Positions 16,820-26,989 are shown, counted from the stretch's first letter. The stretch is DNA of 64,000 nucleotides from Bordetella parapertussis (GCA_945866125.1 CAMBFZ010000010.1:1-64000); one strand, 5' to 3'. Program-made: numbers and translations. The notes: generated by a model from the sequence alone, not told the origin.

Positions 16820-19800
16820 TTACCCGACCCACTTGCGCGCATTGCGAAACATGCGCATCCACGGCGCATCGTCGCCCCAGTCTGCCGGATGCCACGAATG
16901 CTGCACCGTCCGGAAAACTCGCTCGGCATGCGGCATCATGACCGTGAAGCGGCCATCCGGCGTTGTGACGGCCGTGATGCCCTCGGGCGAGCCATTGGGG
17001 TTGAACGGATACGCGTCGGTCGCCGCACCGCGGTGATCGACAAAGCGCAATGCCACTACGGCATCCTGTTGCTTGCCGGTTCGCGCAAAGTTAGCGAAAC
17101 CCTCACCATGCGCGACAGCGATCGGAGTTTGTGTTCCCGCCATAGCGGCGAAAAAGATCGACGGTGAATCAGCCACTTCGACCATCGCAAACCGCGCTTC
17201 GAATTGCTCGGATTTATTGCGGGTGAATTTTGGCCACGCAGCGGCGCCCGGGATAATCGATTTGAGGTTGCTCATCATCTGACAGCCGTTACAAATGCCA
17301 AGCGCAAAGGAATCGCTGCGCTGGAAAAAATCGGCAAACTGTTGTGCCAAACTAGCGTTAAATAAAATTGTTTTTGCCCAGCCCTCGCCGGCTCCGAGTA
17401 CGTCGCCATAAGAAAATCCGCCAACGGCAATCGCGCCTTTGAAATTGGCAAGCCTGACCCTGCCGGCAATCAGATCGCTCATGTGCACGTCCACCGCTTC
17501 AAAGCCGGCCTTGTGCATCACATAGGCGGTCTCAACATGTGAGTTCACTCCCTGCTCTCGCAAAATAGCCACCCGCGGACGGACACCGGTAGCAATGAAG
17601 GGTGCCGCTGGGTTGTCAGCCAAATCAAAGGTGATAGTGGGTGTCATGCCGGGATCAGCCGCGTCCAGCAGCCGGTCATATTCGGCGTCGGCACAAGCCG
17701 GATTGTCGCGCAGCCTTGCAATGCGCCAGCTGGTTTCGCTCCAAGCACGCTGCAGTGTTGTGCGCGGCTGGTTATAGATATTTTTTGCGTCGCGGGTAAA
17801 TTCGATGGCATCGCGCTCATTGAGCTTGCCGATAATATGACTGCAGCCACCCAGACCATGCGCCCGCAGTACCGTCATCACGTCGGATTTCTCTTCGGCT
17901 GTTACCTGAATAACTGCACCAAGCTCTTCATTAAATAAGGCCCGCAGCGTCAAGTCATTGCGTCGCTCGCCGACCTGATCGGCCCAGTTTTTCGAATCAC
18001 CCCAATCAGCCGCATGCTCGCCTTCCATGGTCAGGATATCGAGATTGACGGACAGCCCGCTGCGCCCGGCAAACGCCATTTCGCAGAGCGTAACGAACAA
18101 GCCGCCGTCAGAGCGATCGTGATAGGCGAGGATTTTTTTCTCACGCATCAGTTCCTGAATCGCAGCGAAAAATGCCTTGAGATCGGTTGCGCTATCCACG
18201 TCGGGGGCATCGTTACCGATTTGTTGCATCACCTGCGCGAAGGCCGATGCGCCAAGCCGGTTTTTTGCGCGCCCCAGATCAATCAGAATCAACACGGTAT
18301 CGCCAGCGTCTTTGCGCAATTGCGGCGTGAGCGTGAGCCGGACGTCGACCACTGGCGCAAACGCCGAGACAATGAGCGACACCGGTGAGGTCACCGATTT
18401 GGCTTGGCCCTCGTCTTGCCATGTCGTTCGCATTGAGAGCGAATCTTTGCCTACCGGGATACTGATGCCAAGCGCCGGACAGAGCTCCATGCCAACAGCC
18501 TTAACGGTGTCAAAGAGTGCCGCATCCTGACCTGGCTGGCCGCACGCCGCCATCCAGTTGGCCGAGAGCTTGATGTCGCCGATGGCACCAATAGCGGCAG
18601 CCGCAATATTGGTGATGGACTCACCCACAGCCATGCGGCCCGAAGCCGCAGCATTGATCACGGCCAGCGGCGTGCGCTCGCCCATTGCCATGGCTTCGCC
18701 AAGATAGCCCTCGTGACTCATGGTGGTCACCGCGCAATCGGCGACCGGCACCTGCCAAGGACCCACCATTTGGTCGCGCACGGTGTGCGCGCCGACCGTG
18801 CGGTCGCCTATCGTGATCAGGAAGGATTTGTCTGCCACCGTTGGCAAACGCAGCACGCGCAGCGCCGCCTCCTCAAGCACGATGCCGGTTAAGTCCAGCG
18901 GGGTAAAGTCTTGCGGGACGTGGCTGACATCGCGATGCATTTTAGGCGGCTTGCCTAACAGGACATCCATTGCCATATCGACCGGGTAGTTATCGTGCTC
19001 GGGATCGATCACGCGCAGTTGTCGTTCTTCGGTGGCGATGCCGACGACAGCGAACGGGCATCGTTCACGTTCACACATTGCGCGGAAAAGCGGCAGGCTT
19101 ACCGGCGCAATGCCGAGAACATAGCGTTCTTGGGATTCGTTGCTCCAGATTTCTTTGGGCGCGAGTCCGCTTTCTTCCAGCGGGACTTTGCGCAAATCAA
19201 AGATCGCACCGCGACCGGCGTCATTGGTGATTTCAGGAAAGGCATTGGACAGACCGCCTGCACCGACATCATGGATCGACAAAATCGGATTGTCGATGGC
19301 CATCGCCCAACAGGCGTTGATGACTTCCTGAGCGCGCCGCTCCATTTCGGGGTTGCCGCGCTGGACCGAATCAAAATCCAGATCGGCGGTATTGCTGCCC
19401 GTCGTCATCGAGGAGGCCGCGCTGCCACCCATACCGATACGCATGCCGCGACCACCGAGTTGTACCAGCAAACTACCCACAGGCAGATCATTTTTCTTTG
19501 TGTGCAGCGCCGAGATGTTGCCGATACCCCCGGCGATCATGATGGGCTTGTGATAGCCGTAGACCGTGCCAGCCACGTTTTGCTCATAGGTGCGGAAATA
19601 GCCACCAAGATTGGGACGGCCGAATTCATTATTAAACGCCGCGCCACCGAGCGGGCCATCGATCATGATCTGTAAAGGCGATGCGATGCGCTCAGGCTTT
19701 CCCGTGATGGCTGCACTACCCGCGACGCGCTGGGCCGGAGCCGTGTTGACGTCGCGTGCGTTTTCCCATTGCTGCACAGCGTCCGTGATTATCAGGTTGG

Positions 19801-20833
19801 AGACGGTGAAACCAGTCAGCCCGGCTTTGGGTTTGGCACCACGGCCGGTTGCACCCTCATCACGAATTTCACCACCGGCACCGGTCGAGGCACCGGGGAA
19901 CGGCGAGATAGCCGTCGGATGATTGTGGGTCTCGACCTTCATCAAAATATGTGTCAGCTCATCCGAGGATTGATACACATTGCCCTGCGCTGCACGGGGA
20001 TAAAAACGCGCGATGGTGGCACCTTCGATGACGGACGAATTGTCGGAATATGCAACGATGGTGCCTTGGGGCGCGAGTTGATGCGTATTTTTGATCATCC
20101 CGAAGAGCGATTTGTCTTGAGGCTGGCCGTCGATGGTCCAGTCGGCATTAAAGATTTTGTGCCGGCAGTGCTCGCTGTTTGCCTGCGCAAACATCATCAG
20201 CTCCACATCAGTCGGGTTACGCTGTACCTGAGTGAAAGCGTTATACAAGTAATCAATCTCGTCGTCCGACATAGCCAGACCGAGCTCGACGTTGGCGCTG
20301 GCGAGCGCCTGCTTGCCCCCTTTGATGATGTCGATAGCGGCCAGCGGCGGCGCTTGCAATTCACGGAACAGGCCCGCTGCCTGCTGCGGATCACGCAACA
20401 CCGTTTCTGTCATGCGGTCGTGCAGCAGTGCCGCCACGGCCAAGGCCCTGTCAGGGTCGAGCGCTTTGACCCCACCAAGTAATCCGCTTTTTAATTGCAC
20501 GTAATAGACCACACCGCGCTCGATACGATGAATATGGTCCATGCCACAGTTGTGGGCGATGTCGGTCGCTTTACTGGCCCAGGGAGATATCGTGCCCAGC
20601 CTCGGGATCACGACAAACTGCTCACCTTCGGCAGCGCTGGTAAACGGATCGCCGTAGGTAAGCAAAGCATCAAGACGCTGGACGTCATCGGGCGCCATCG
20701 GCGCTGCGGCATCGATGAAATGCACATAGCGGGCAGTCACGTTCACTACTGCAGCATCAAGCTCTTTCAGTTGTGACAATAAACGATGGGAACGAAAGGC
20801 AGACAGGGCACTGCAGCCCGGCAGAATCAGCAT
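16820..20833 (-). CDS. purL: Phosphoribosylformylglycinamidine synthase, large single-chain form
   Basis: The purine pathway enzyme of about 1337 residues that converts FGAR and glutamine to FGAM with ATP. The N-terminal part opens LPGCSALSAFRSHRLLSQL, as in E. coli PurL. The central synthetase halves carry FAQANSEHCRHKIFNADW, VETHNHPTAISPFPGASTG, GDGxR-like blocks and GKDSLSMRT. A class I glutamine amidotransferase domain closes the protein, with a catalytic cysteine in LGICNGCQMMSNL and PIAVAHGEGFANF. I chose the ATG at 20833 because it matches the family N-terminus; the frame is open for 14 codons more. Confidence 0.97.
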   Translation of the reverse strand: MLILPGCSALSAFRSHRLLSQLKELDAAVVNVTARYVHFIDAAAPMAPDDVQRLDALLTYGDPFTSAAEGEQFVVIPRLGTISPWASKATDIAHNCGMDHIHRIERGVVYYVQLKSGLLGGVKALDPDRALAVAALLHDRMTETVLRDPQQAAGLFRELQAPPLAAIDIIKGGKQALASANVELGLAMSDDEIDYLYNAFTQVQRNPTDVELMMFAQANSEHCRHKIFNADWTIDGQPQDKSLFGMIKNTHQLAPQGTIVAYSDNSSVIEGATIARFYPRAAQGNVYQSSDELTHILMKVETHNHPTAISPFPGASTGAGGEIRDEGATGRGAKPKAGLTGFTVSNLIITDAVQQWENARDVNTAPAQRVAGSAAITGKPERIASPLQIMIDGPLGGAAFNNEFGRPNLGGYFRTYEQNVAGTVYGYHKPIMIAGGIGNISALHTKKNDLPVGSLLVQLGGRGMRIGMGGSAASSMTTGSNTADLDFDSVQRGNPEMERRAQEVINACWAMAIDNPILSIHDVGAGGLSNAFPEITNDAGRGAIFDLRKVPLEESGLAPKEIWSNESQERYVLGIAPVSLPLFRAMCERERCPFAVVGIATEERQLRVIDPEHDNYPVDMAMDVLLGKPPKMHRDVSHVPQDFTPLDLTGIVLEEAALRVLRLPTVADKSFLITIGDRTVGAHTVRDQMVGPWQVPVADCAVTTMSHEGYLGEAMAMGERTPLAVINAAASGRMAVGESITNIAAAAIGAIGDIKLSANWMAACGQPGQDAALFDTVKAVGMELCPALGISIPVGKDSLSMRTTWQDEGQAKSVTSPVSLIVSAFAPVVDVRLTLTPQLRKDAGDTVLILIDLGRAKNRLGASAFAQVMQQIGNDAPDVDSATDLKAFFAAIQELMREKKILAYHDRSDGGLFVTLCEMAFAGRSGLSVNLDILTMEGEHAADWGDSKNWADQVGERRNDLTLRALFNEELGAVIQVTAEEKSDVMTVLRAHGLGGCSHIIGKLNERDAIEFTRDAKNIYNQPRTTLQRAWSETSWRIARLRDNPACADAEYDRLLDAADPGMTPTITFDLADNPAAPFIATGVRPRVAILREQGVNSHVETAYVMHKAGFEAVDVHMSDLIAGRVRLANFKGAIAVGGFSYGDVLGAGEGWAKTILFNASLAQQFADFFQRSDSFALGICNGCQMMSNLKSIIPGAAAWPKFTRNKSEQFEARFAMVEVADSPSIFFAAMAGTQTPIAVAHGEGFANFARTGKQQDAVVALRFVDHRGAATDAYPFNPNGSPEGITAVTTPDGRFTVMMPHAERVFRTVQHSWHPADWGDDAPWMRMFRNARKWVG

Positions 20834-20982
20834 AGCGAGGATGGTGTTGGCGCAAAAAGGGCAGGTCAACATCACCCCATTGCTGGTTGAATCGGAAAGA
20901 CACGATTATACCCTGACAGCTACGCCAGACTGTGCCTGCCGCATCGGCTATGCTTGGGCTTTTCCTGCACCGGACTGATTGC

Positions 20983-22314
20983 ATGAACGCACCCTACCTG
21001 CCCCAGATTTCAACCCACAGTGAGGTCGATTGCGCCTCTCTCGTGAGGCTTAGCCTGGAACGTGCCGCAACGACATCGGCCGTGTTCACCCGTTGCTATC
21101 CGCAAGCGGCGATGGCGGCCGCGGTTCAGGCAGACCAGGCACGCAAAGCGGGCCTACCGGTATCCGCGATAGCGGGCTTGCCGGTGTCGATCAAAGACTT
21201 GTGCGATGTGGCCGGCGAGACCACGCTGGCGGGCTCGATCGTGCTAAAGGGCGAGCCCCCAGCAGCTACAGACGCGAGCGTGGTGGCCCGCCTGCGAGCA
21301 GCAGGCGCTGCCCTCATCGGCAAGACCAACATGAGTGAATTTGCGTTTTCTGGCATCGGTCTTAATCCGCATTACGGCACCCCCGTCAATCCGGCCGATC
21401 CTACCGTAGCGCGCATCCCCGGCGGTTCATCATCGGGTGCGGCGGTATCTGTGGCCGCCGGCATCTGCGTGGCGGCGGTGGGCTCGGACACTGGCGGCTC
21501 GATCCGTATTCCGGCAGCGCTGTGCGGCATGGTCGGCTTTAAGCCCACCATGCGACGTGTGCCGGTTACCGGTACCAATCCGCTTTCCCCTACGCTGGAC
21601 ACGATTTGTGCGATGACACGTTCGGTCCGTGACTGTCTGCTGGTTGACGCGATCATGGCGGACGTGCCGCTCAAGCCTGAACCGCTGAACTTGCGTGGTA
21701 TGCGCCTGGCCGTGCCGGGCGGCGTGGTGGTGGAAAATTTGGAGCCGCATGTGGCGCAGTCGTTTGCCGCTGCGCTGTCGTTGCTCTCTGCGGCGGGTGC
21801 CGCATTGTTTGAGGTGCCGATGCCGCTGCTGGCGGAAGCACGCGCGCTTAATTTTTTTGGTTCGATCGAATCCTATGCCCGGTACCGCGATTTGCTTGAC
21901 ACCCGCGGCGATGATGTTGACTTCCGTGTCGCCAAACGGATGCGGCTAGGCGCAACTTTTTCAGAACAAGACATCACGCAACTGCACAAGACACGCCAGC
22001 AGTGGATCGGACAAATGGACGTTGCGCTCGCCGGTTTTGATGCCATGCTCATGCCCACTGTGCCCATGGTGGCGCCTGCCATCGCACCACTCGAGACCTC
22101 AGAAGATTTATTTTGGGCGACGAATCTGGCGCTCTTGCGCAATCCTTCGATTGTCAATTTGCTAGATGGCTGTGCAGTCTCGCTACCCTGTCATGTGCCC
22201 GGCACGCTGCCAGTCGGATTGATGGTGGCCGGATCGGCCATGACGGATGCGCGAGTGATGGCTGTGGCGTTGGCAATCGAGGCGGCCCTCAAAACCCGGA
22301 CTGAGGCACGTTGA
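20983..22314 (+). CDS. Amidase of the amidase-signature family
   Basis: A serine amidase of about 443 residues. The Ser-cisSer-Lys triad is visible: Lys71 in GLPVSIKDLCD, the glycine/serine-rich block RIPGGSSSGAAVSVAAG with the cis-serine near 150, and the nucleophile near 173 in GSDTGGSIRIPAALCG. It resembles GatA-like amidases, but no gatB or gatC is near and tRNA amidation is unlikely. The substrate cannot be told. I start at the ATG at 20983; the frame is open 17 codons further upstream. It is divergent from purL and convergent with the next gene. Confidence 0.88.
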   Translation: MNAPYLPQISTHSEVDCASLVRLSLERAATTSAVFTRCYPQAAMAAAVQADQARKAGLPVSAIAGLPVSIKDLCDVAGETTLAGSIVLKGEPPAATDASVVARLRAAGAALIGKTNMSEFAFSGIGLNPHYGTPVNPADPTVARIPGGSSSGAAVSVAAGICVAAVGSDTGGSIRIPAALCGMVGFKPTMRRVPVTGTNPLSPTLDTICAMTRSVRDCLLVDAIMADVPLKPEPLNLRGMRLAVPGGVVVENLEPHVAQSFAAALSLLSAAGAALFEVPMPLLAEARALNFFGSIESYARYRDLLDTRGDDVDFRVAKRMRLGATFSEQDITQLHKTRQQWIGQMDVALAGFDAMLMPTVPMVAPAIAPLETSEDLFWATNLALLRNPSIVNLLDGCAVSLPCHVPGTLPVGLMVAGSAMTDARVMAVALAIEAALKTRTEAR

Positions 22315-22328
22315 GGCGCCGCACGTAT

Positions 22329-23135
22329 TCATGACGCCACGGGTTGACGATTTGATCCGGACTTGGCTTTGGGAGCATCAAGTCGTTCGTACAGCACAGG
22401 CGTGACTGCACCGTAGCGTTCTGGTGGCAGGATCACATAAACTTTTTTGGTGACGTGCAAAAAGAGCTTGCTAATCACCACCATCGCATCGGGATTTTTT
22501 AGAGCATAACGGCCTGAATTAAAGTTGATATACGACGCATCTTCTTTCGGACAAAACCAGGCCTCGCCACCTGCTACGGCCATTGGGCTGAGTTTGGAAT
22601 GCAAGAGAATGCCGCGCGAACTCGCAAAGCCAATCATTTCGCGCGCAAAATTAAAACCCTTCTGGTCCAGCGTCCATAAGTACTTGTAAGGACGCGTGTC
22701 ATAGGCAGCCTTGCGCAAATGCGTCAACGGCGCGTCGCCCGGCAAAAAACTTTTGGCGTTCAACGTGCGATTGGTATCGTAGTCATCAATCGGATCTGTT
22801 TTTTCGGGATAGTTCAGTGCACCGCAGCCCCAAAAATCGTCGCCCGGCAATCCCTTCGGTAGTGCATCGGCAGGAATCTGAATAATGGTTTGTGGCGGGT
22901 TAACTTTGGTGGTCGACATGAGGGGCTCGCTCAGTCCATTGATACGGATGAGCTTGACTTTTTCGACGGCGACAGAGCGGCTGATGATAAGAGGGTTAAC
23001 CAAAGGCGACTTGGTACGAGACCGCGATCTCATCTGCGGCATACTGGCAAGAGGACGCGCCACATGGCGCTGTTGTGCCTGCGCTGCCGCGGTTCGGACA
23101 GGCGAATGAGGCGTTGCTCGAGTGAGTGCTTTCAT
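22329..23135 (-). CDS. Unassigned basic protein of 268 residues
   Basis: I do not recognise this protein. The first 70 residues are basic and low in complexity (Arg, Ser, Ala, Pro, including RSRSRTKS), with no signal peptide or membrane helix. Residues from about 130 look globular: TRPYKYLWTLDQKGFNFARE, then GILLHSKLSPMAVAGGEAWF, then YINFNSGRYAL and ISKLFLHVTKKVYVILPPER. The pattern H-x-x-L...GGExWF...INF-SGRY faintly recalls C-terminal domains of secreted or toxin-like proteins, but I would not name a family. The start has an AGGAAA site; the frame runs 65 codons further upstream without one. It stands alone between an amidase gene and a 400-base intergenic region. Confidence 0.65.
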   Translation of the reverse strand: MKALTRATPHSPVRTAAAQAQQRHVARPLASMPQMRSRSRTKSPLVNPLIISRSVAVEKVKLIRINGLSEPLMSTTKVNPPQTIIQIPADALPKGLPGDDFWGCGALNYPEKTDPIDDYDTNRTLNAKSFLPGDAPLTHLRKAAYDTRPYKYLWTLDQKGFNFAREMIGFASSRGILLHSKLSPMAVAGGEAWFCPKEDASYINFNSGRYALKNPDAMVVISKLFLHVTKKVYVILPPERYGAVTPVLYERLDAPKAKSGSNRQPVAS

Positions 23136-23534
23136 TGCAGATTTCCTATGGAAAAATTGGGTTGAAAATAAATTTTTTCGTGCGTGTGTCTTGCAAGTGC
23201 TTACGTTTGTTTTAATTTGGCTGGCTTGTGCTGCATTGCTTTTTTTGCAAAAGTTGTGCCAAGCACTGACCGCACAAACCGATTGAAATCTGCGTGCGCA
23301 TTGAGGCCTGTCGTGGCGTGTTGTCAACAAATTTGCACTGCAACGGACATCGCTCTCCCGATTTCACCAAAGTGCGGCATAGCAAATGCACTGTAAAGAT
23401 GCGCGTTAATCAGCACTGATTGTTTTGCTAGTGATTTGCGGCTACCCTATAGCGGCTTTTTAAGAATGCAGGCGTAGACCTGCCCTGCAGCGCGGCCGGT
23501 CGGAGCTGCCCGGTTTGAAATTATCTGGAGTCCA
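23136..23534. promoter_or_regulatory. 400-base divergent intergenic region between the unassigned gene and dadA
   Basis: The part next to the unassigned gene (about 23150-23250) is rich in T and poorer in GC than its surroundings. A small inverted element TTGT-CA-ACAA lies at 23321-23330. Short open frames here show no protein features. It must hold promoters for two divergent genes, but I cannot pin down either. A CTGGAG site precedes dadA. Confidence 0.4.
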
Positions 23535-24794
23535 ATGCGAGTAGCAGTGATTGGTGGCGGTGTTGTCGGAGTCTGCACCGCGTATTACCTGGCCGAGGCC
23601 GGCCACGAAGTGGCTGTGATTGAACGCTATGGCAACGTGGCCCAGGAGGCCAGCTTTGGCAATCTCGATCTGATGGGGCCGGCGAGCGTGCGACCATGGG
23701 CTGCACCCGGCACCCCCTCCCGCATCCTGTCGATGTTGTTGCGCCCGGAATCACCGGTGTCATTTAGCGCGCGTTTTGAACCCGCCATGTGGGGCTGGCT
23801 GCGGCGCTGGTCCAGCGAGTGCAATCTGCAGAGTTTCAAGCTGAACCAACAAAGGCTGCAACGCCTGACTAGCTTCAGCAATGAGCTAATGTCGCATCTG
23901 GTAAAAAAACACGATCTCGATTTTCAACAACGCAGCGGCGTCATGCTGATGTTTCGCACGGCGCGTGAGCTGCAACAGGCGCAGCAGATGATGGAGCTGC
24001 TCGGTGAATTTGGCAGCAAGCACGAGTTGCTTGAACCCGATACGGCACGCGCGCTTGAGCCTGCGCTGTCGGCTGCGACGGCATTTCATTCGGCATTACA
24101 TATCCCCGATGATCAGGCGGGTAATTGCCCCCTGTTCGTGCGGCAGATAAAAACGCTGGCGCAAAATCTCGGTGTCGAATTCCATTTTAATCAGGAAGTC
24201 CAGGCGATCCGTCCCGAGCTTGGAGGCGTTAGTTTTCAGATCGATGGTCGCATTGTGGATGTGGACGCATTGGTCGTGGCCGCGGGTAGTGAAAGCGCCA
24301 AATTACTAAAGCCTGCCGGGGTGCATTTGCCAATCTATCCGGTCAAAGTGTATTCGGCATCGACGTCCATTCAGGAATACGAACTCGCCCCTCAGACGGC
24401 GATCTTTGATGACACCTACCGCGTATCCTTAACCCGGCTGGGCAAACGTTTGCGCATTGCCGGCTGCATGGAGCTGGGCTCCGCCTCTGCGGATTTGCAT
24501 CAAAAAGCAATCAATACGCTGGTCAAGGTTGCCGACGACTGGTTTCCCAATGCGGCTAATTATCGCTCGGCGAATTTTTGGTGCGGTCCAACTGGCATGC
24601 TACCGGAAGGTGTGCCTCTACTGGGCGCTACCCGTCATGCCAATGTATTTGTCAATGCCGGGCACGGTGCCGGTGCCTGGGCCATGGCCGCAGGCAGCGG
24701 CAAGCTGGTGGCCGACATGGTCTCAGGTCGTCGTCCTGAAATCGATCAGGAAGGTCTGACACTTGGGCGCTACGGCGACCGGGCGCTCAGATGA
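23535..24794 (+). CDS. dadA: D-amino acid dehydrogenase, small subunit type (DadA-like)
   Basis: An FAD-dependent DAO-family enzyme of 419 residues that deaminates D-amino acids to 2-oxo acids and passes electrons to the respiratory chain at the inner membrane. The N-terminal dinucleotide-binding motif VIGGGVVGVCTAYYLAEAGH is followed by EVAVIERYGNVAQEASFGN, as in DadA. The C-terminal block FWCGPTGMLPEGVPLLGATR with VNAGHGAGAWAMAAGSG is also characteristic. The stop overlaps the next start by four bases. No alanine racemase gene is adjacent. Confidence 0.9.
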   Translation: MRVAVIGGGVVGVCTAYYLAEAGHEVAVIERYGNVAQEASFGNLDLMGPASVRPWAAPGTPSRILSMLLRPESPVSFSARFEPAMWGWLRRWSSECNLQSFKLNQQRLQRLTSFSNELMSHLVKKHDLDFQQRSGVMLMFRTARELQQAQQMMELLGEFGSKHELLEPDTARALEPALSAATAFHSALHIPDDQAGNCPLFVRQIKTLAQNLGVEFHFNQEVQAIRPELGGVSFQIDGRIVDVDALVVAAGSESAKLLKPAGVHLPIYPVKVYSASTSIQEYELAPQTAIFDDTYRVSLTRLGKRLRIAGCMELGSASADLHQKAINTLVKVADDWFPNAANYRSANFWCGPTGMLPEGVPLLGATRHANVFVNAGHGAGAWAMAAGSGKLVADMVSGRRPEIDQEGLTLGRYGDRALR

Positions 24795-26284
24795 ACACTG
24801 CCGCGCTCTATCGCGTCACACAAGTGCGCGCAATCGAGCGGGCAGCACAAGCTTCTCTTTCACCCTCCTGCCTGATGCAACGTGCGGGCGCGGCCCTAGC
24901 AGCCGCTGCAAAGCGATTGCTGCAGGCGGGCGGGCAGTCGGGGCCCGTACTAGTCATCGCAGGCCCTGGCAACAATGGCGGTGATGCGCTGGTTGCCGCG
25001 GCCTTACTCGCTCAAGATGGCTTGCCTGTTTCGATCTGCATGCTGGGTGCTGCGACGCTTTCTGCGGAGGCCAGCGCAGTACTGGCGCATGCGCAGACCA
25101 GTGGGGCAGTCTTTATTTCACCTCAGCAGGTGCTGGCCTGCCGGCATTGGCAATTGGTGGTCGATGGGCTTTTCGGTATCGGTCTGACCCGCCCAATTGA
25201 AGGTCAGCCGCGCGAATTAGTGGAATGCATCAATACACTGGCCTCTCCCGTTTTGGCGATTGATGTCCCTAGCGGACTGGATGCCGACACTGGTTGCATG
25301 GTCGGCCCCGATGGCGTGGCGATCCGTGCCACGCTAACCCTGAGCTTCATCGCCAATAAACCCGGGCTGCATACCGCCGATGGACGCGACTGCGCCGGCC
25401 TCGTTGAAGTTGATGATTTGAAGATTAACGCCGACTTGTACGGCGCACCGGCTGCGTGGCTGAATCAGCCAGAACTCTTTGTGCATGCCGCAAAAAAAAG
25501 ACAGCATGCATCACACAAAGGCACTTACGGCGATCTGGCGGTTATTGGCGGGGATGATGGCATGACGGGCGCCGTTGTGCTGGCCGCGCGCATGGCCTTG
25601 ATGGCCGGTGCCGGTCGTGTCTTTGCCGGTTTTATTGGCACACCACCGGCTTATGACCCGCCGCATCCGGAACTGATGTGCCGTGCCGCACCCACGCTCG
25701 ATAGGGTGCGCGGCACCTTCCTTGCCGGTCCGGGTCTTGGCATGTCGCGCAACGCGGAAGTACTCCTCGCTCAGCTACTATCGAGCCGCCGGCCTCTGGT
25801 ACTGGATGCCGATGCGTTGAACCTGATCGCCGTCGAGCCGGCGCTGCAAACAAAATTAGCGACCCGCCGCAATAGCAGCCTGCTTACGCCCCATCCACTT
25901 GAGGCAGCGCGCTTACGTGGCTGTCGTAGCGAGACGGTGCAATCGGATCGTCTCGCCACCGCGCACGCGCTGGCAACGCAGTATCAATCGGTTGTGATCC
26001 TGAAAGGCTCAGGCAGCGTCATCGCGCGCCCTGATGGCCGAATGATCATCAACCCCACAGGTAACCCGGCGCTAGCAACCGCAGGCAGCGGCGATGTGCT
26101 CGCCGGCTTGTGTGGTGCTTTGCTTGCACAGGGGTGGCCAAACTGGGAGGCTGCGCTGGCCGCAACGTGGCTGCATGGTGCGGCGGCTGACGAGCTGGTG
26201 GCGCAAGGTCACGGGCCAATTGGCCTGACTGCCAGCGAGCTGATGCCGGCTATTCGTGCGGCGCTCAATGAGTTGCTGCGCTGA
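24791..26284 (+). CDS. nnr: Bifunctional NAD(P)H-hydrate epimerase / ADP-dependent NAD(P)H-hydrate dehydratase
   Basis: A metabolite-repair enzyme of 497 residues. The N-terminal YjeF_N domain (about 1-215) epimerises damaged NAD(P)HX and carries VLVIAGPGNNGGDALVAAALL and VLAIDVPSGLDADTG. The C-terminal ribokinase-like domain (about 225-495) dehydrates it and carries ADALNLIA, LTPHPLEAARL and the anion-hole motif NPALATAGSGDVLAGLCGAL. Its ATG overlaps the dadA stop, so the two are probably cotranscribed. It is convergent with ybbA, nine bases apart. Confidence 0.95.
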   Translation: MNTAALYRVTQVRAIERAAQASLSPSCLMQRAGAALAAAAKRLLQAGGQSGPVLVIAGPGNNGGDALVAAALLAQDGLPVSICMLGAATLSAEASAVLAHAQTSGAVFISPQQVLACRHWQLVVDGLFGIGLTRPIEGQPRELVECINTLASPVLAIDVPSGLDADTGCMVGPDGVAIRATLTLSFIANKPGLHTADGRDCAGLVEVDDLKINADLYGAPAAWLNQPELFVHAAKKRQHASHKGTYGDLAVIGGDDGMTGAVVLAARMALMAGAGRVFAGFIGTPPAYDPPHPELMCRAAPTLDRVRGTFLAGPGLGMSRNAEVLLAQLLSSRRPLVLDADALNLIAVEPALQTKLATRRNSSLLTPHPLEAARLRGCRSETVQSDRLATAHALATQYQSVVILKGSGSVIARPDGRMIINPTGNPALATAGSGDVLAGLCGALLAQGWPNWEAALAATWLHGAAADELVAQGHGPIGLTASELMPAIRAALNELLR

Positions 26285-26292
26285 CGGTCGCT

Positions 26293-26973
26293 TCAGGCCG
26301 ATTCAGGAACGACTAGTTTGCCGGCCGCAATCGTGATGGTCTGCGCGCATTGGGCCGCGATCGTTGCATCATGCGTGACCAGCACCAGTGTTGAGCCATG
26401 CTCACGGTTGAGATCAAACATGAGCTTGATGACGGCTTGTCCAGTGACAGCATCGAGGCTACCGGTGGGCTCATCGGCCAGCAACAAGGGTGGTGCCGTG
26501 ACAAAAGCGCGCGCCAATGCGACGCGCTGTTGTTCACCACCGGATAAATATTTTGGATAGTGCTTTAAGCGCTGCTGCAGGCCCACGCGTTCCAGCATGG
26601 TCTCTGCCTTTTGTCGGGCATGCGCATCTGCGCGCAGCTCTAAGGGCAGCATCACATTTTCCAGAGCTGTCAGATGGGCGAGCAGCTGGAAAGATTGAAA
26701 CACGAAGCCTAGCTGCTGCATGCGCAGCGCCGCACGGCCGTCTTCATCAAGCGCAAACAGATCGATACCGTTGATGTGCACCGACCCAGATGTAGGCGTA
26801 TCGAGACCAGCCAGCATACCCAGCAGAGTGGATTTACCGGACCCGGATGCACCGACAATAGCCAGCGTGCTGCCGGATCGCACGGTAAAATTAACCCCGT
26901 CGAGAATGGTCAACTCGCCGCTGGAATCAGCGACTTTTTTAGTGAGTCCGTTTACTTCAATGATTAATGACAT
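26293..26973 (-). CDS. ybbA: ABC transporter ATPase, YbbA/LolD-like, without its permease
   Basis: An ATP-binding protein of about 226 residues of the MacB/LolD class. Walker A GASGSGKST, the signature LSGGEQQRVALARAF, Walker B LLLADEPTGSLD and the switch histidine in VLVTHD are all intact. The family normally pairs with a large YbbP-type permease, but the next gene downstream is the convergent nnr, so no partner is present. The frame extends far upstream over tesA; I start at MSLIIEVNGLTKKV (26973). A second ATG at 26991 would make it overlap the tesA start on the other strand. The divergent ybbA-tesA pair is conserved from E. coli. Confidence 0.9.
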   Translation of the reverse strand: MSLIIEVNGLTKKVADSSGELTILDGVNFTVRSGSTLAIVGASGSGKSTLLGMLAGLDTPTSGSVHINGIDLFALDEDGRAALRMQQLGFVFQSFQLLAHLTALENVMLPLELRADAHARQKAETMLERVGLQQRLKHYPKYLSGGEQQRVALARAFVTAPPLLLADEPTGSLDAVTGQAVIKLMFDLNREHGSTLVLVTHDATIAAQCAQTITIAAGKLVVPESA

Positions 26974-26989
26974 CGGGGAGTGTTCTGGC

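Noticed and set aside
20983..22314. GatA, the glutamyl-tRNA amidotransferase subunit A
   Set aside because: The amidase signature is shared, but no gatB or gatC is near and the sequence outside the core does not read like GatA; a general amidase is safer.
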